Of a stretch of DNA of 64,000 nt, positions 18,242 through 26,338 are shown in pieces. The stretch is taken from assembly GCF_017814975.1 (NCBI RefSeq), contig NZ_JAGIQA010000006.1:186001-250000 (forward strand), given 5' to 3'. The translations under genes were made by a program, and so were the position numbers. Numbering within the stretch: the stretch's first letter is position 1; every line of letters begins with the position of its first letter. The notes under the pieces are model-generated. The model ran no database searches. It saw only the letters and a list, made by a program, of their open reading frames with translations, and was not told the DNA's origin. The stretch is from Cupriavidus consociatus. GTDB lineage: Bacteria; Pseudomonadota; Gammaproteobacteria; Burkholderiales; Burkholderiaceae.

Positions 18242-19246
18242 CTACTTGCCGCGCGCGGCACGCCAGGCACGCGGGGTAGTACCGAATCGTGCAGTGAACC
18301 ACTGCGTAAACGAGGACTGGCGGGAATAGCCCAGCAGCGTCGCCACCTGACCGATGGGGTAGCGCCTGTTGGTCAGGTACCGCACGGCAAGCTCCTGGCG
18401 CACGTCCTCGACAAGGTTCGAGAAACTCGTGCCCGTCGCCTCAAGCTGACGCTGCATGGTCCGCACGCTCAGATGCAGATACAGGGCGACCTCGTCCACG
18501 GTGGCTTGTTCGATCGGCAGCAAAAGGTGGATGGTCTTGCGCACGTCGAGCACGATGGACTCGGGACCCGAAACATTGAGCGGACGGGCCATGCTTTCGG
18601 CGTACTTCACCAGCTCAGGGTCCGCATTGGGATTGGGGCGATCCAGATCCGCCGCCGCGCAGACGAGACCGTTGAAGTCGCTGTCGAACTCGACCGGGCA
18701 GCCAAAAAACTGGCGATGAAAACGCCGGTCTTCCGGAGCCGGATGCGTGAAATTTACGCTCCAGGGCTTCCAATGCTCGCCCAGCAGTCCAACGCAGGTG
18801 CGCGACAGCAGCCCGACCGCGAGTTCCGTCGCCTGACGCGTCGAAATGCCTGGGGACGCCATGATCTCCTCGCGCACCACGACCTTGTCGCCGCCGCTCT
18901 CCACATGGATGGTCAGGGCTTCGTTCAGCAAATGGCGGTACTGCACCGCAGCCAGCAAGACCTCGCGCAACGTGCGCTTGTGCGACAGCACCAGCTCGAT
19001 CATGCCGAAATCGAAGGGCTGGCGTGTATCGGCCATCTGCAACCCGAACGTCGCACAGTTGGACTTTCCGGCAGCCGTCTCCAGTAATTGGCAAACGGAT
19101 GAAATGGGCAGGCGGCGCTCGGAATCCGCCAGCACGGCCGCATCCAGACCGACTTGCCGCAGAAGATCCTGCGGAGCCAGCCCGAAGCGTCTTGCCACCT
19201 GCAAAAAGCCACTCAGGGCCCGTGCGCGGACCATCGGATCGGCCAC
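18242..19246 (-). CDS. AraC-family transcriptional regulator 2
   Basis: 334 residues from GTG at 19246, with GAGGA about 8 bases upstream; ATG at 19234 is an alternative. Same architecture as AraC1: ligand domain (FDFGMIELVLSHKRTLREVL) and C-terminal HTH pair (HLSVRTMQRQLEATGTSFSN, QVATLLGYSRQSSFTQWFTA). The recognition helices are nearly the same as in AraC1, which fits the shared operator sequence. It diverges from BKACE2 across operator 2. The symmetrical placement of AraC1 and AraC2 suggests a duplicated regulator-target unit. Confidence 0.93.
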   Translation of the reverse strand: MADPMVRARALSGFLQVARRFGLAPQDLLRQVGLDAAVLADSERRLPISSVCQLLETAAGKSNCATFGLQMADTRQPFDFGMIELVLSHKRTLREVLLAAVQYRHLLNEALTIHVESGGDKVVVREEIMASPGISTRQATELAVGLLSRTCVGLLGEHWKPWSVNFTHPAPEDRRFHRQFFGCPVEFDSDFNGLVCAAADLDRPNPNADPELVKYAESMARPLNVSGPESIVLDVRKTIHLLLPIEQATVDEVALYLHLSVRTMQRQLEATGTSFSNLVEDVRQELAVRYLTNRRYPIGQVATLLGYSRQSSFTQWFTARFGTTPRAWRAARGK

Positions 19247-19307
19247 TTTCTTGTCCTCGTCATTTGGAAAGGCCGCGCACGCGTTACTTCTTCGCGTTTA
19301 CGCGGAG

Positions 19308-19371
19308 TGGCGCGAAAACGAAAAACTATGGCGCCTGAAGCGAAAAGTTTAATGCATCGCCCGCCTACAGT
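19308..19371 (+). promoter_or_regulatory. AraC-type operator and promoter 2 (BKACE2 unit)
   Basis: Half-sites TGGCGCG at 19308 and TGGCGCC at 19329 are 21 bp apart, each followed by an A-rich stretch, and the -10 box TACAGT lies at 19366-19371, 37 bp after the second half-site. The sequence downstream (GTGGAGCCCATG) matches that after promoter 3. It serves BKACE2-MFS-acetoacetate:CoA ligase. Confidence 0.8.
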
Positions 19372-19445
19372 GGAGCCCATGCCGAACCGCGCCTCCCGGC
19401 AAGCCCAGGAGCGCCAAAGCAGCGCCTTTCCCACAGGAGACAACC

Positions 19446-20504
19446 ATGCAATTCCTTGACGATTCGCTCCACCCCGAAAATCAACAGAAGGTGGTCATCA
19501 CCGTCGCGCCGTACGCCCCCGAGTGGATGCCCTCCGACTTCCCGGAGGACATCGCAGTGACCATGGAGGAGCAGATCCAGAAGGCAGTCGACTGCTATGA
19601 GGCTGGCGCCCGCGTGCTCCACCTGCATGTGCGGGAGTTGGACGGCAAAGGCTCCAAGCGCCTGTCGAAGTTCAACGAACTGATCGCCGGCGTGCGCAAG
19701 GCCGTGCCTGAGATGATCATCCAGGTGGGCGGCTCGATCTCGTTCGCGCCGGAAGACGAAGGCCAGGCAGCGAAGTGGCTGTCGGATGACACCCGGCACA
19801 TGTTGGCGGAACTCGATCCCAAGCCGGACCAGGTGACGGTGGCCATCAACACCACCCAGATGAACATCATGGAACTGATGACGCCCGACACCGTGGCGGG
19901 TACGACTCTTTCCGAGCCGGCCTTGCAGCATGCCTACCGCGAAATGACCGTGCCGGCCGGCCCGGGCTGGGTGGAGGAGCACCTGCGACGCCTGCAGGCT
20001 GCCGGCATCCAGCCGCACTTCCAGCTCGCCGGTATTCACTCCTACGAGACGCTCGAGCGCATGATCCGGCGCGGCATCTACAAGGGCCCGGTGAACCTGA
20101 CCTGGATCGGCATCGCCGGTGGCGTGGACGGCCCCAACCCGTTCAACTTCATGCATCTCCTGCAACGCGCGGCAGATGGCATCTGTGTCACGTCCGAGTC
20201 TCTTCTGCGCAATGTCCTGCCGATCAACATGATGTCGATGGCCATGGGCTTCCATCCGCGCGTCGGCACGGAAGACACGCTGACGGACCAGCGCGGCAAC
20301 CGCATGACCTCTGTGCAGCAGATCCAGCAGTGCGTGCGCGTCGCCAATGAACTCGGCCGCGAAATTGCCAGCGGCAAGGAAGCGCGCGAGATCTACCGCA
20401 TTGGCACCTGGTACGACAGCGTCGACGAGACGCTCGCTGCCAACGGCATGGCGCCCAACCGTCTGCCGGGAGTCCGGGGCGTGCCGCTGCGCGCCGTAGC
20501 CTGA
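19446..20504 (+). CDS. Beta-keto acid cleavage enzyme (BKACE, DUF849), copy 2
   Basis: 352 residues from ATG 19446, preceded by GGAGACAACC. HLHVRE (His59, His61) is the zinc motif, with QVGGSISF and GFHPRVGTEDTLTDQRGNRM near the C-terminus. It should combine acetyl-CoA with a beta-keto acid to give acetoacetate and an acyl-CoA. Compared with copy 1 the substrate-facing region is different (HSYETLERMIRRGIY against AKMESIERLIRRGIY), so the two could handle different side chains. It heads the rightward operon with an MFS permease and an acetoacetate:CoA ligase, the enzyme expected to use its acetoacetate product. Confidence 0.92.
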   Translation: MQFLDDSLHPENQQKVVITVAPYAPEWMPSDFPEDIAVTMEEQIQKAVDCYEAGARVLHLHVRELDGKGSKRLSKFNELIAGVRKAVPEMIIQVGGSISFAPEDEGQAAKWLSDDTRHMLAELDPKPDQVTVAINTTQMNIMELMTPDTVAGTTLSEPALQHAYREMTVPAGPGWVEEHLRRLQAAGIQPHFQLAGIHSYETLERMIRRGIYKGPVNLTWIGIAGGVDGPNPFNFMHLLQRAADGICVTSESLLRNVLPINMMSMAMGFHPRVGTEDTLTDQRGNRMTSVQQIQQCVRVANELGREIASGKEAREIYRIGTWYDSVDETLAANGMAPNRLPGVRGVPLRAVA

Positions 20505-20513
20505 CGGCGTGCC

Positions 20514-20539
20514 GCCTGGCCCACCAGCGTGGGCCAGGC
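20514..20539 (+). other. Strong hairpin after BKACE2
   Basis: GCCTGGCCCAC (20514-20524) and GTGGGCCAGGC (20529-20539) form a perfect 11-bp stem with loop CAGC. No T run follows, so it may protect the BKACE2 mRNA end or cause partial termination before the permease gene. A second hairpin (about 20628-20652, GGGGGCTTT with AAAGCCCCC) follows the tandem repeat. Confidence 0.7.
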
Positions 20540-20540
20540 A

Positions 20541-20620
20541 CCGACCGCACCGACCGCACCGACCGCACCGACCGCACCGACCGCACCGACCGCACCGACC
20601 GCACCGACCGCACCGACCGA
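20541..20620. repeat. 9-bp tandem repeat, about 8.9 copies
   Basis: The unit CCGACCGCA repeats eight times without error from 20541, followed by an eight-base partial copy ending at 20620. It lies between the BKACE2 hairpin and the MFS gene. In one frame it would encode repeated Ala-Pro-Thr, but the MFS start at 20670 makes translation unlikely. The exact identity of units suggests recent slippage and likely copy-number variation between strains. Confidence 0.95.
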
Positions 20621-20669
20621 ATACACAGGGGGCTTTCAAAGAAAAAGCCCCCGACTCGGAGACCGCATC

Positions 20670-22007
20670 ATGAACTTCCATTCCGCCGCCCCGGGCAACA
20701 ATGACCGCGACGGCTACCTCGTCAGCAAGCCGAAGGCCTGGTTCGCCTTTGCCATGACCTTCGCGCTGATGCTGTTCGACTACATCGACCGGCAGGTCAT
20801 CGTCTCGCTGTTCCCGCACCTGAAAGCTGCCTGGGGGCTGTCGGACATGCAGCTCGGCGGCCTGGTGTCGATCATCTCGATCGTCGTTGCCGCTGGCGGC
20901 CTGCCGGTGGCGCTGCTCGCCGACCGCTTCGGGCGGGTCAAGAGTATTTTCGTGATGGCAACGGTGTGGAGCCTTGCCACGATCTCCTGCATGTTCACCC
21001 GCAACTACAGCCAGCTCTTCCTGGCCCGTGCCATCGTCGGTGCGGGCGAAACTGGATACGGCTCGGTCGGCGGCGCCCTGATCGCGAGCCTGTTTCCCAA
21101 GCGGCTGCGCGCCACGCTGCTGGGCGCCTTCCTCGCGGCGGCATCGATCGGCTCCGTGCTGGGCGTAGTGCTGGGCGGCGTCGTCGCAGCGCGCTGGGGC
21201 TGGGAAGCCGCGTTCGGCGTGGTTGGAGTTCCCGGCCTGATCCTGGCCGTCCTGTACTTGCTGGTGCCGGATTACAAGACCGTAGAGATTGCACCGCGCA
21301 CCGAGCGCCAGCCATCGACGATGGGCTTCGTCACGCAGACCGTGCGCGCACTGACTGGTTCACCTACCGTCTGGTGGACATGCATCGGCGCGGCGTGCCA
21401 GCTCATTGTCGTCTCGACGATCTGGTCGTGGCTGCCCAGCTACTTCAACCGGTATCACGGCGCCGCCGCCGACAAGGCGGCCATGCTGGCCGCGATCATC
21501 GTGCTCTGCGGCGCAGCGGGATCCTTCTTCTGGGGCGTGGCGGCCGATGCCGTCGCTGTCCGTCGTCCGCGCAACAAGCTGGTGCTGATGGCCTCGCTGT
21601 CCACCGCGACGCTGCTGGTTTTCATGACCGCCTTCGGCGTCCCGATGGGTGCCAACGCGCAGTTTCTGCTGACTGCCTTCGGCGGCCTGCTGATGATGTG
21701 CACGGTCGCGCCCGCTTCCAGCGTGGTGTTCAACGTGATCCATCCCGGCCTGCGTTCTACGGGGGCGGCAATGCTGGCCCTGTTCCAGAACCTCCTCGGG
21801 CTGGCTGTCGGGCCCTTCGTGGGCGGCCTGGTATCCGATGCGTGGGGCCTGCAGACGGCGCTTGCGGTCATGCCTGCCTTCGGGCTGCTTGCCGCGCTGT
21901 GCTTCCTGCGCGCCATGCGTACGTATGAAGCGGACCTGGCCAAGGTTGCCGACGTCCGCATCGATGCCGCCACGCCCGCAGTGTCCCCGGTCGCGGTATC
22001 CGCCTGA
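20670..22007 (+). CDS. MFS transporter (ACS/spinster-like)
   Basis: 445 residues from ATG 20670, with CGGAGA seven bases upstream. About 12 membrane segments; the MFS signature between TM2 and TM3 is visible as LPVALLADRFGRVKSIFVMA, and TM1 carries LMLFDYIDRQVIVSLFP as in anion:cation symporters of organic acids. A frame extending upstream through the tandem repeat is judged untranslated. It is probably the uptake permease for the carboxylate handled by the region. Second gene of the BKACE2 unit. Confidence 0.9.
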   Translation: MNFHSAAPGNNDRDGYLVSKPKAWFAFAMTFALMLFDYIDRQVIVSLFPHLKAAWGLSDMQLGGLVSIISIVVAAGGLPVALLADRFGRVKSIFVMATVWSLATISCMFTRNYSQLFLARAIVGAGETGYGSVGGALIASLFPKRLRATLLGAFLAAASIGSVLGVVLGGVVAARWGWEAAFGVVGVPGLILAVLYLLVPDYKTVEIAPRTERQPSTMGFVTQTVRALTGSPTVWWTCIGAACQLIVVSTIWSWLPSYFNRYHGAAADKAAMLAAIIVLCGAAGSFFWGVAADAVAVRRPRNKLVLMASLSTATLLVFMTAFGVPMGANAQFLLTAFGGLLMMCTVAPASSVVFNVIHPGLRSTGAAMLALFQNLLGLAVGPFVGGLVSDAWGLQTALAVMPAFGLLAALCFLRAMRTYEADLAKVADVRIDAATPAVSPVAVSA

Positions 22008-22072
22008 GACCGCGCTGACTTTCACCTTCCGGCTGTGTCGTGACACGACGCAGCCACCTTGAGTATCCAGCA

Positions 22073-24085
22073 ATGTGCAATTCCACTACCTCGGCGTCCG
22101 TAGCCCGCTTGCCTGAAGCCGAAGCCCCCGCGTGGGCGCCTTCGCCGGATGTCGTCCGCCGCGCGCGCATCACGGCCTTCATGCGCTGGATCGAGCAGGA
22201 GCGCGGCCTTGTCTTCGCCGACTACAACGCCTTGTGGCAGTGGTCGGTGGAAGAGATCGACGCCTTCTGGCTGGCGCTGTGGCAATGGGCCGACATCCGG
22301 ACGCCACGCCCGCCTCGCGTGGCGCTCGCGGACGCCGGCATGCCGGGCGCGACCTGGTTCCCCGGCGTGCAGATGAACTACGTCGAGCAGGTGTTCCGCC
22401 ACGCCACCGCAGAACACCCCGCCATCGTCCATCGCAACGAGTCCGGCGAGACAGGCGAGATAAGCTGGGCCGAACTCGAACGCCAGGTGGCGTCGGTGGC
22501 CGCGACACTGCGCGGCATGGGTGTGGACCGGGGCGACCGCGTGGCGGCGTTCCTGCCCAACACCCCCCAGACCATTGTTGCGTTCCTGGCGGTGGCGAGC
22601 ATTGGTGCGGTGTGGTCCGCCTGCTCTCCGGATATGGGCGAGCTGGCGGTCCTGGATCGCTTTCGCCAGATCGAGCCCAAGGTGCTGATCGCCGTCGACG
22701 GTTATCGCTATGGCGGCAAGGCGTTCAATCGCCAGCCGCTGCTGCACACCTTGCTCGAGCAGTTGCCGAGCGTGGAGCGCGTCATCCTGGTGCCCGGTCT
22801 GGCGCAGGAAACATCGTGCTACGACTTCCGCGGCGGCATCACCTGGGCCGAAGCGACGGCGATGGACGTCCCGCTCGACCCGGAACTCGTGCCCTTCGAC
22901 CACCCGCTGTGGATCGTCTACTCGTCCGGGACGACCGGCCTGCCCAAGCCCATCGTGCACTCGCAGGGCGGCATCGTGCTGGAGCATGTCAAGCTCACCA
23001 CGCTGCATCTCGACCTGAATCCGGGCGACCGCTTCTACTGGCAGGCCAGCACCGGCTGGATCATGTGGAACCTGCAGGTCGGCGGCCTGCTCGCCGGGGC
23101 GACGGTGTGCCTGTTCGACGGCAACCCCGGCTACCCGAACATGGAGACGCTCTGGCGTTTCATCGGTGAGGAGAAGATCGACTTCTTTGGCGCCGGCGCT
23201 GCCTACTTCCAGTCGTGCCTGAAGGCCGGCGTCGAGCCGCGTGCCGTGGCCGACCTGTCGCACCTGCGCGGCATCGGGTCGACCGGATCGCCGCTGTCGC
23301 CGGAGGGCTACCGCTGGATCCTCGACCACGTCGGCCCCGTCTGGATCAACGCACTGTCCGGCGGCACCGACTTCGCGGGCTGCTTCGTGGCCGGCGTGCC
23401 GACGCTGCCCGTCTACCTCGGCGAGATGCAGTGCCGCTGCCTGGGCGCCCGCGTCGAGGCCTTCGACGAAGCCGGCCGGCCGCTGATCGACGAGGTCGGC
23501 GAACTGGTCTGCACCGCGCCCATGCCGTCGATGCCGCTCTGCTTCTGGAACGACCAGGACAACCTGCGCTACCGCGACAGCTACTTCGACACCTACCCCG
23601 GCATCTGGCGCCACGGCGACTGGGTGCGCATCACGCCACGCGGCGGAGCCGTCATCTACGGCCGCTCGGACGCCACCATCAACCGGCACGGCATCCGCAT
23701 GGGCACGAGCGAGCTGTACCGCGCCGTCGAGGAACTGCCAGAGGTGCTGGACAGCATGGTCGTCGACCTTGAATACCTGGGCCGCGAGTCCTACATGCCG
23801 CTGTTCGTCGTGCTGCGGCCCGACGTCGAACTGACGCCCGAACTGCAGGGCACCATCCGCGAGCGCATCAAGGTGGCGCTGTCCGCCCGGCACGTGCCCA
23901 ACGACGTCTTCCAGGTGGCCGCCATCCCGCGCACGCTGTCCGGCAAGAAGATGGAACTGCCGATCAAGAAACTGCTGTTGGGGCAGCCACTGGAGAAAGT
24001 GGCGAATCCCGACACCATGGCGAATCCCGAAAGCCTGGCCTGGTATGCCGGCTTTGCGCACGACCGCGCTGCGGCCGCCCACTAA
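22073..24085 (+). CDS. Acetoacetate:CoA ligase
   Basis: 670 residues. The N-terminus with WSVEEIDAFW and MPGATWFPGVQMNYVEQVF is typical of acetoacetyl-CoA synthetases. The AMP-binding loop is IVYSSGTTGLPKPIVHSQGG, with the later YGRSDATINRHGIRMGTSE and the catalytic lysine in RTLSGKKMELPIK. It activates acetoacetate to acetoacetyl-CoA with ATP. Placed with BKACE2, it would recover the acetoacetate released by the cleavage reaction, after which thiolase returns acetyl-CoA. ATG 22073 is preceded by a 65-base gap after the MFS gene, containing a hairpin. The last 22 codons plus 18 bases are repeated 360 bp downstream. Confidence 0.88.
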   Translation: MCNSTTSASVARLPEAEAPAWAPSPDVVRRARITAFMRWIEQERGLVFADYNALWQWSVEEIDAFWLALWQWADIRTPRPPRVALADAGMPGATWFPGVQMNYVEQVFRHATAEHPAIVHRNESGETGEISWAELERQVASVAATLRGMGVDRGDRVAAFLPNTPQTIVAFLAVASIGAVWSACSPDMGELAVLDRFRQIEPKVLIAVDGYRYGGKAFNRQPLLHTLLEQLPSVERVILVPGLAQETSCYDFRGGITWAEATAMDVPLDPELVPFDHPLWIVYSSGTTGLPKPIVHSQGGIVLEHVKLTTLHLDLNPGDRFYWQASTGWIMWNLQVGGLLAGATVCLFDGNPGYPNMETLWRFIGEEKIDFFGAGAAYFQSCLKAGVEPRAVADLSHLRGIGSTGSPLSPEGYRWILDHVGPVWINALSGGTDFAGCFVAGVPTLPVYLGEMQCRCLGARVEAFDEAGRPLIDEVGELVCTAPMPSMPLCFWNDQDNLRYRDSYFDTYPGIWRHGDWVRITPRGGAVIYGRSDATINRHGIRMGTSELYRAVEELPEVLDSMVVDLEYLGRESYMPLFVVLRPDVELTPELQGTIRERIKVALSARHVPNDVFQVAAIPRTLSGKKMELPIKKLLLGQPLEKVANPDTMANPESLAWYAGFAHDRAAAAH

Positions 24086-24103
24086 TCCCCAGTCAATCAC
24101 AGA
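24017..24103 (+). repeat. Duplicated segment, copy A (3' end of the ligase gene)
   Basis: The last codons of the ligase (MANPESLAW onward), its stop region and the following CAATCACAGA are repeated at 24377-24465, offset 360 bases. The copies differ by scattered substitutions and a small indel. The start ATGGCGAATCCCGA also occurs in near-identical form 18 bases earlier in the gene. Confidence 0.85.
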
Positions 24104-24139
24104 TGCCGAGTTTGACCTTTCTCCGCTGAGGGTGATTCG

Positions 24140-24165
24140 TGCGCCCACGGGGGCGCACGCATTTT
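24140..24165 (+). terminator. Probable terminator after acetoacetate:CoA ligase
   Basis: TGCGCCC (24140-24146) pairs with GGGCGCA (24151-24157), loop ACGG, followed by CGCATTTT. It separates the BKACE2 unit from the promoter of the next unit. Confidence 0.6.
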
Positions 24166-24305
24166 GCCAATGGGGTGGGCCAATCTGCCGCGGGAGATAC
24201 TGCGGCGATATCCCGACACGTCCCGCAACCTGCCGATAGCGCGCAAGGTCCCCCGCTCGACCCCACCCCTGCATGTTTGGCCAACGCACAGCACTTCCCG
24301 CGGGG

Positions 24306-24369
24306 TGGCGCACAAACGAAAAACTATGGCGCCTCAAATGAAAAGGCCAATACATCGGGCACCTATAGT
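24306..24369 (+). promoter_or_regulatory. AraC-type operator and promoter 3 (qor2 unit)
   Basis: Half-sites TGGCGCA (24306) and TGGCGCC (24327), 21 bp apart, and -10 box TATAGT at 24364-24369, 37 bp from the second half-site. The 64-bp segment is closely related to operator 2. No AraC gene is adjacent; the nearest are AraC2, 5 kb upstream, and AraC3 at the end of the same unit. Confidence 0.8.
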
Positions 24370-24376
24370 GGAGCCC

Positions 24377-24465
24377 ATGGCGAATCCCGAGAGCCTGGCC
24401 TGGGAATGCCGGCTTTGCGCGCGAGCCGCGCGCCGCGGTCGCCCGGTAACCCCAACCAATCACAG
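24377..24465 (+). repeat. Duplicated segment, copy B (leader of qor2)
   Basis: A second copy of the ligase 3' end lies between promoter 3 and qor2. The reading frame has drifted (ECRLCARAARRGRPV instead of YAGFAHDRAAAAH), so it is a relic and not a gene, though it would be in the qor2 mRNA leader. Confidence 0.85.
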
Positions 24466-24484
24466 AACGAATCAGGAGACAAAG

Positions 24485-25465
24485 ATGGCTAAAGCTGTCC
24501 GCTTTCATGAAACCGGTGGTCCCGAGGTCCTCCGTTATGAAGATGTTGAAGTCGGAGAACCCGGCCCGGGCCAGGTGCGACTGCGCCACGAAGCTGTGGG
24601 GCTGAACTTTGCCGACATCTATTTCCGCACCGGCCTGTATCCGGCGCCGCTGCCGTCGGGCATCGGCACCGAGGGCGCTGGCGTGGTGGTGGCCGTGGGG
24701 CCGGACGTGACCAATGTGTCGGTCGGCGATCGCGTGACCTACACCGGCGCCTACAACACGCTCGGCGCCTACTGCACCGAGCGCCTGATCCCCGCTGCCC
24801 CGCTGATCCGCCTGCCCGACGGCATCGCCTGCGAGACCGCCGCCGCGATGACCATGCGCGGCCTGACGTCGTCCTACCTGATGCGCCGCATCTATGACTA
24901 CAAGCGCGGCGACACCATCCTGCTGCACGCCGCTGCCGGCGGGGTCGGGCTGATCGTGTCGCAATGGGCCAAGCTGCTCGGACTGACGGTGATTGGCACC
25001 GTCTCCAGCGAAGCCAAGGCCGAAGTGGCGCGCGCCCACGGTTGTGACCACACCATCAACTACAGCACCGAGGACATCGCCAAGCGCGTGCGCGAACTGA
25101 CCGACGGCGTCGGCGTCAATGTAGTGCTCGACAGCGTCGGCAAGGACACTTTCGAAGCCAGCCTGGACTCAGTCAAGCGCCGTGGCCTGGTGGTGTGCGT
25201 GGGCACGTCGTCGGGCCCGATCCCGCCGTTCAATCCACACATCCTCGGCCTCAAGGGTTCGCCTTACCTGACCCGCCCGGCGCTGGCCGACTACATCGCC
25301 GACCCCGTCGAAAAAGCCGCCCTCGCAGGCGAACTGTTCGACCACGTGGCGTCCGGCCGCATCCGCATCGAGACCAACCAGCGCTACGGCCTGGAAGATG
25401 CGGCGCAGGCCCACCGCGACCTGGAGTCGCGCAAGACGACAGGCTCGTCGGTCTTCATCCTCTGA
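24485..25465 (+). CDS. Zinc-independent quinone oxidoreductase-type MDR enzyme, copy 2
   Basis: 326 residues from ATG 24485, with CAGGAGAC upstream. GroES-like half with GPGQVRLRHEAVGLNFADIY and PSGIGTEGAGVVVAVG; Rossmann half with AAAGGVGLIVSQWA. No zinc cysteines. It reduces quinones or alpha,beta-unsaturated carbonyls using NADPH by family analogy. First gene of a six-gene unit behind operator 3. The frame is open upstream to 24164 through the promoter and relic, which is not coding. Confidence 0.92.
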   Translation: MAKAVRFHETGGPEVLRYEDVEVGEPGPGQVRLRHEAVGLNFADIYFRTGLYPAPLPSGIGTEGAGVVVAVGPDVTNVSVGDRVTYTGAYNTLGAYCTERLIPAAPLIRLPDGIACETAAAMTMRGLTSSYLMRRIYDYKRGDTILLHAAAGGVGLIVSQWAKLLGLTVIGTVSSEAKAEVARAHGCDHTINYSTEDIAKRVRELTDGVGVNVVLDSVGKDTFEASLDSVKRRGLVVCVGTSSGPIPPFNPHILGLKGSPYLTRPALADYIADPVEKAALAGELFDHVASGRIRIETNQRYGLEDAAQAHRDLESRKTTGSSVFIL

Positions 25466-25481
25466 CGACGGGACCCGCATC

Positions 25482-26330
25482 ATGCATATCGAGCAACTGA
25501 CCCATGCGCTGGGCGCAGAAATCACCGGCGTGAAGCTCGCCGACGCCATCCACGACGACGGCCTCTTTGCCGAACTCCGTAGCGCGCTGCTGGAGCACCG
25601 TGTCATCTTCCTGCGTGACCAGCACATCAGCCGCGCGGAACACGTGGCCTTCGCCCGCCGCTTCGGCGAACTGGAAGATCACCCGGTCGCCGGCAGCGAC
25701 CCGGAGCATCCGGGCCTGGTGCGGATCTACCGCACGCCGGCGCAGCCAAACGACCGCTACGAGAATTCCTGGCACTCCGACACCACCTGGCGCGAGGCGC
25801 CGCAGTTCGGCGCGGTGCTGCGCTGCGTTGAATGCCCGCCGGTCGGGGGCGACACCATGTGGGCCAACATGGTACTGGCCTATGAGCGGCTGCCGGCACA
25901 CGTCAAGGCCGAGATCGCAGATCTGCGTGCCCGCCACAGCATCGAAGCGACGTTCGGGGCCGTGATGCCCATCGAGAAGCGGCTGGCGCTCAAGGCGCAG
26001 TACCCGGATGCGGAGCACCCCGTCGTGCGCACCCACCCTGAGACTGGCGAGAAGGTCCTCTACGTCAACGTCTTCACGACCCACTTCACCAATTTCCACA
26101 CGCCCGCCCGCGTGCGCTATGGCGCCGACGCCAATCCTGGCGCTGCCGACCTGCTGCGCTACCTCATCAGCCAGGCCACCATCCCCGAATACCAGGTGCG
26201 CTGGCGCTGGCAGCCCAACAGCGTGGCGATCTGGGACAACAGCGCCACGCAGCACTACGCCGTCATGGACTACCCGCCATGCCATCGCAAGATGGAGCGC
26301 GCCGGGATCATCGGAACCAAGCCTTTCTGA
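25482..26330 (+). CDS. TauD/TfdA-family 2-oxoglutarate/Fe(II) dioxygenase, copy 2
   Basis: 282 residues, 16 bases after qor2. Fe(II) ligands in WHSDTTW (His98, Asp100) and SATQHYAVMDY (His258), with HRKMERAGI carrying the 2-oxoglutarate-binding arginine. Same length as copy 1 and about 85% identical by eye, including the start region (IEQLTHALGAEITGVKLADA). Differences cluster around KKPDQPPDR against RTPAQPNDR near the substrate side, so the two may accept related but different compounds. Confidence 0.92.
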   Translation: MHIEQLTHALGAEITGVKLADAIHDDGLFAELRSALLEHRVIFLRDQHISRAEHVAFARRFGELEDHPVAGSDPEHPGLVRIYRTPAQPNDRYENSWHSDTTWREAPQFGAVLRCVECPPVGGDTMWANMVLAYERLPAHVKAEIADLRARHSIEATFGAVMPIEKRLALKAQYPDAEHPVVRTHPETGEKVLYVNVFTTHFTNFHTPARVRYGADANPGAADLLRYLISQATIPEYQVRWRWQPNSVAIWDNSATQHYAVMDYPPCHRKMERAGIIGTKPF

Positions 26331-26338
26331 GCACCGAC

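Noticed and set aside
20541..20620. CRISPR-like array
   Set aside because: 9-bp units directly joined without spacers; a simple tandem repeat.
20529..20669. Extended MFS start encoding Ala-Pro-Thr repeats
   Set aside because: ATG 20670 has its own Shine-Dalgarno and fits the family; the extension starts inside a hairpin stem and passes a tandem repeat.
22022..25051. Very long minus-strand open frame (about 1000 codons)
   Set aside because: Antisense to the acetoacetate ligase and qor2; low-complexity shadow translation without any recognisable domain.
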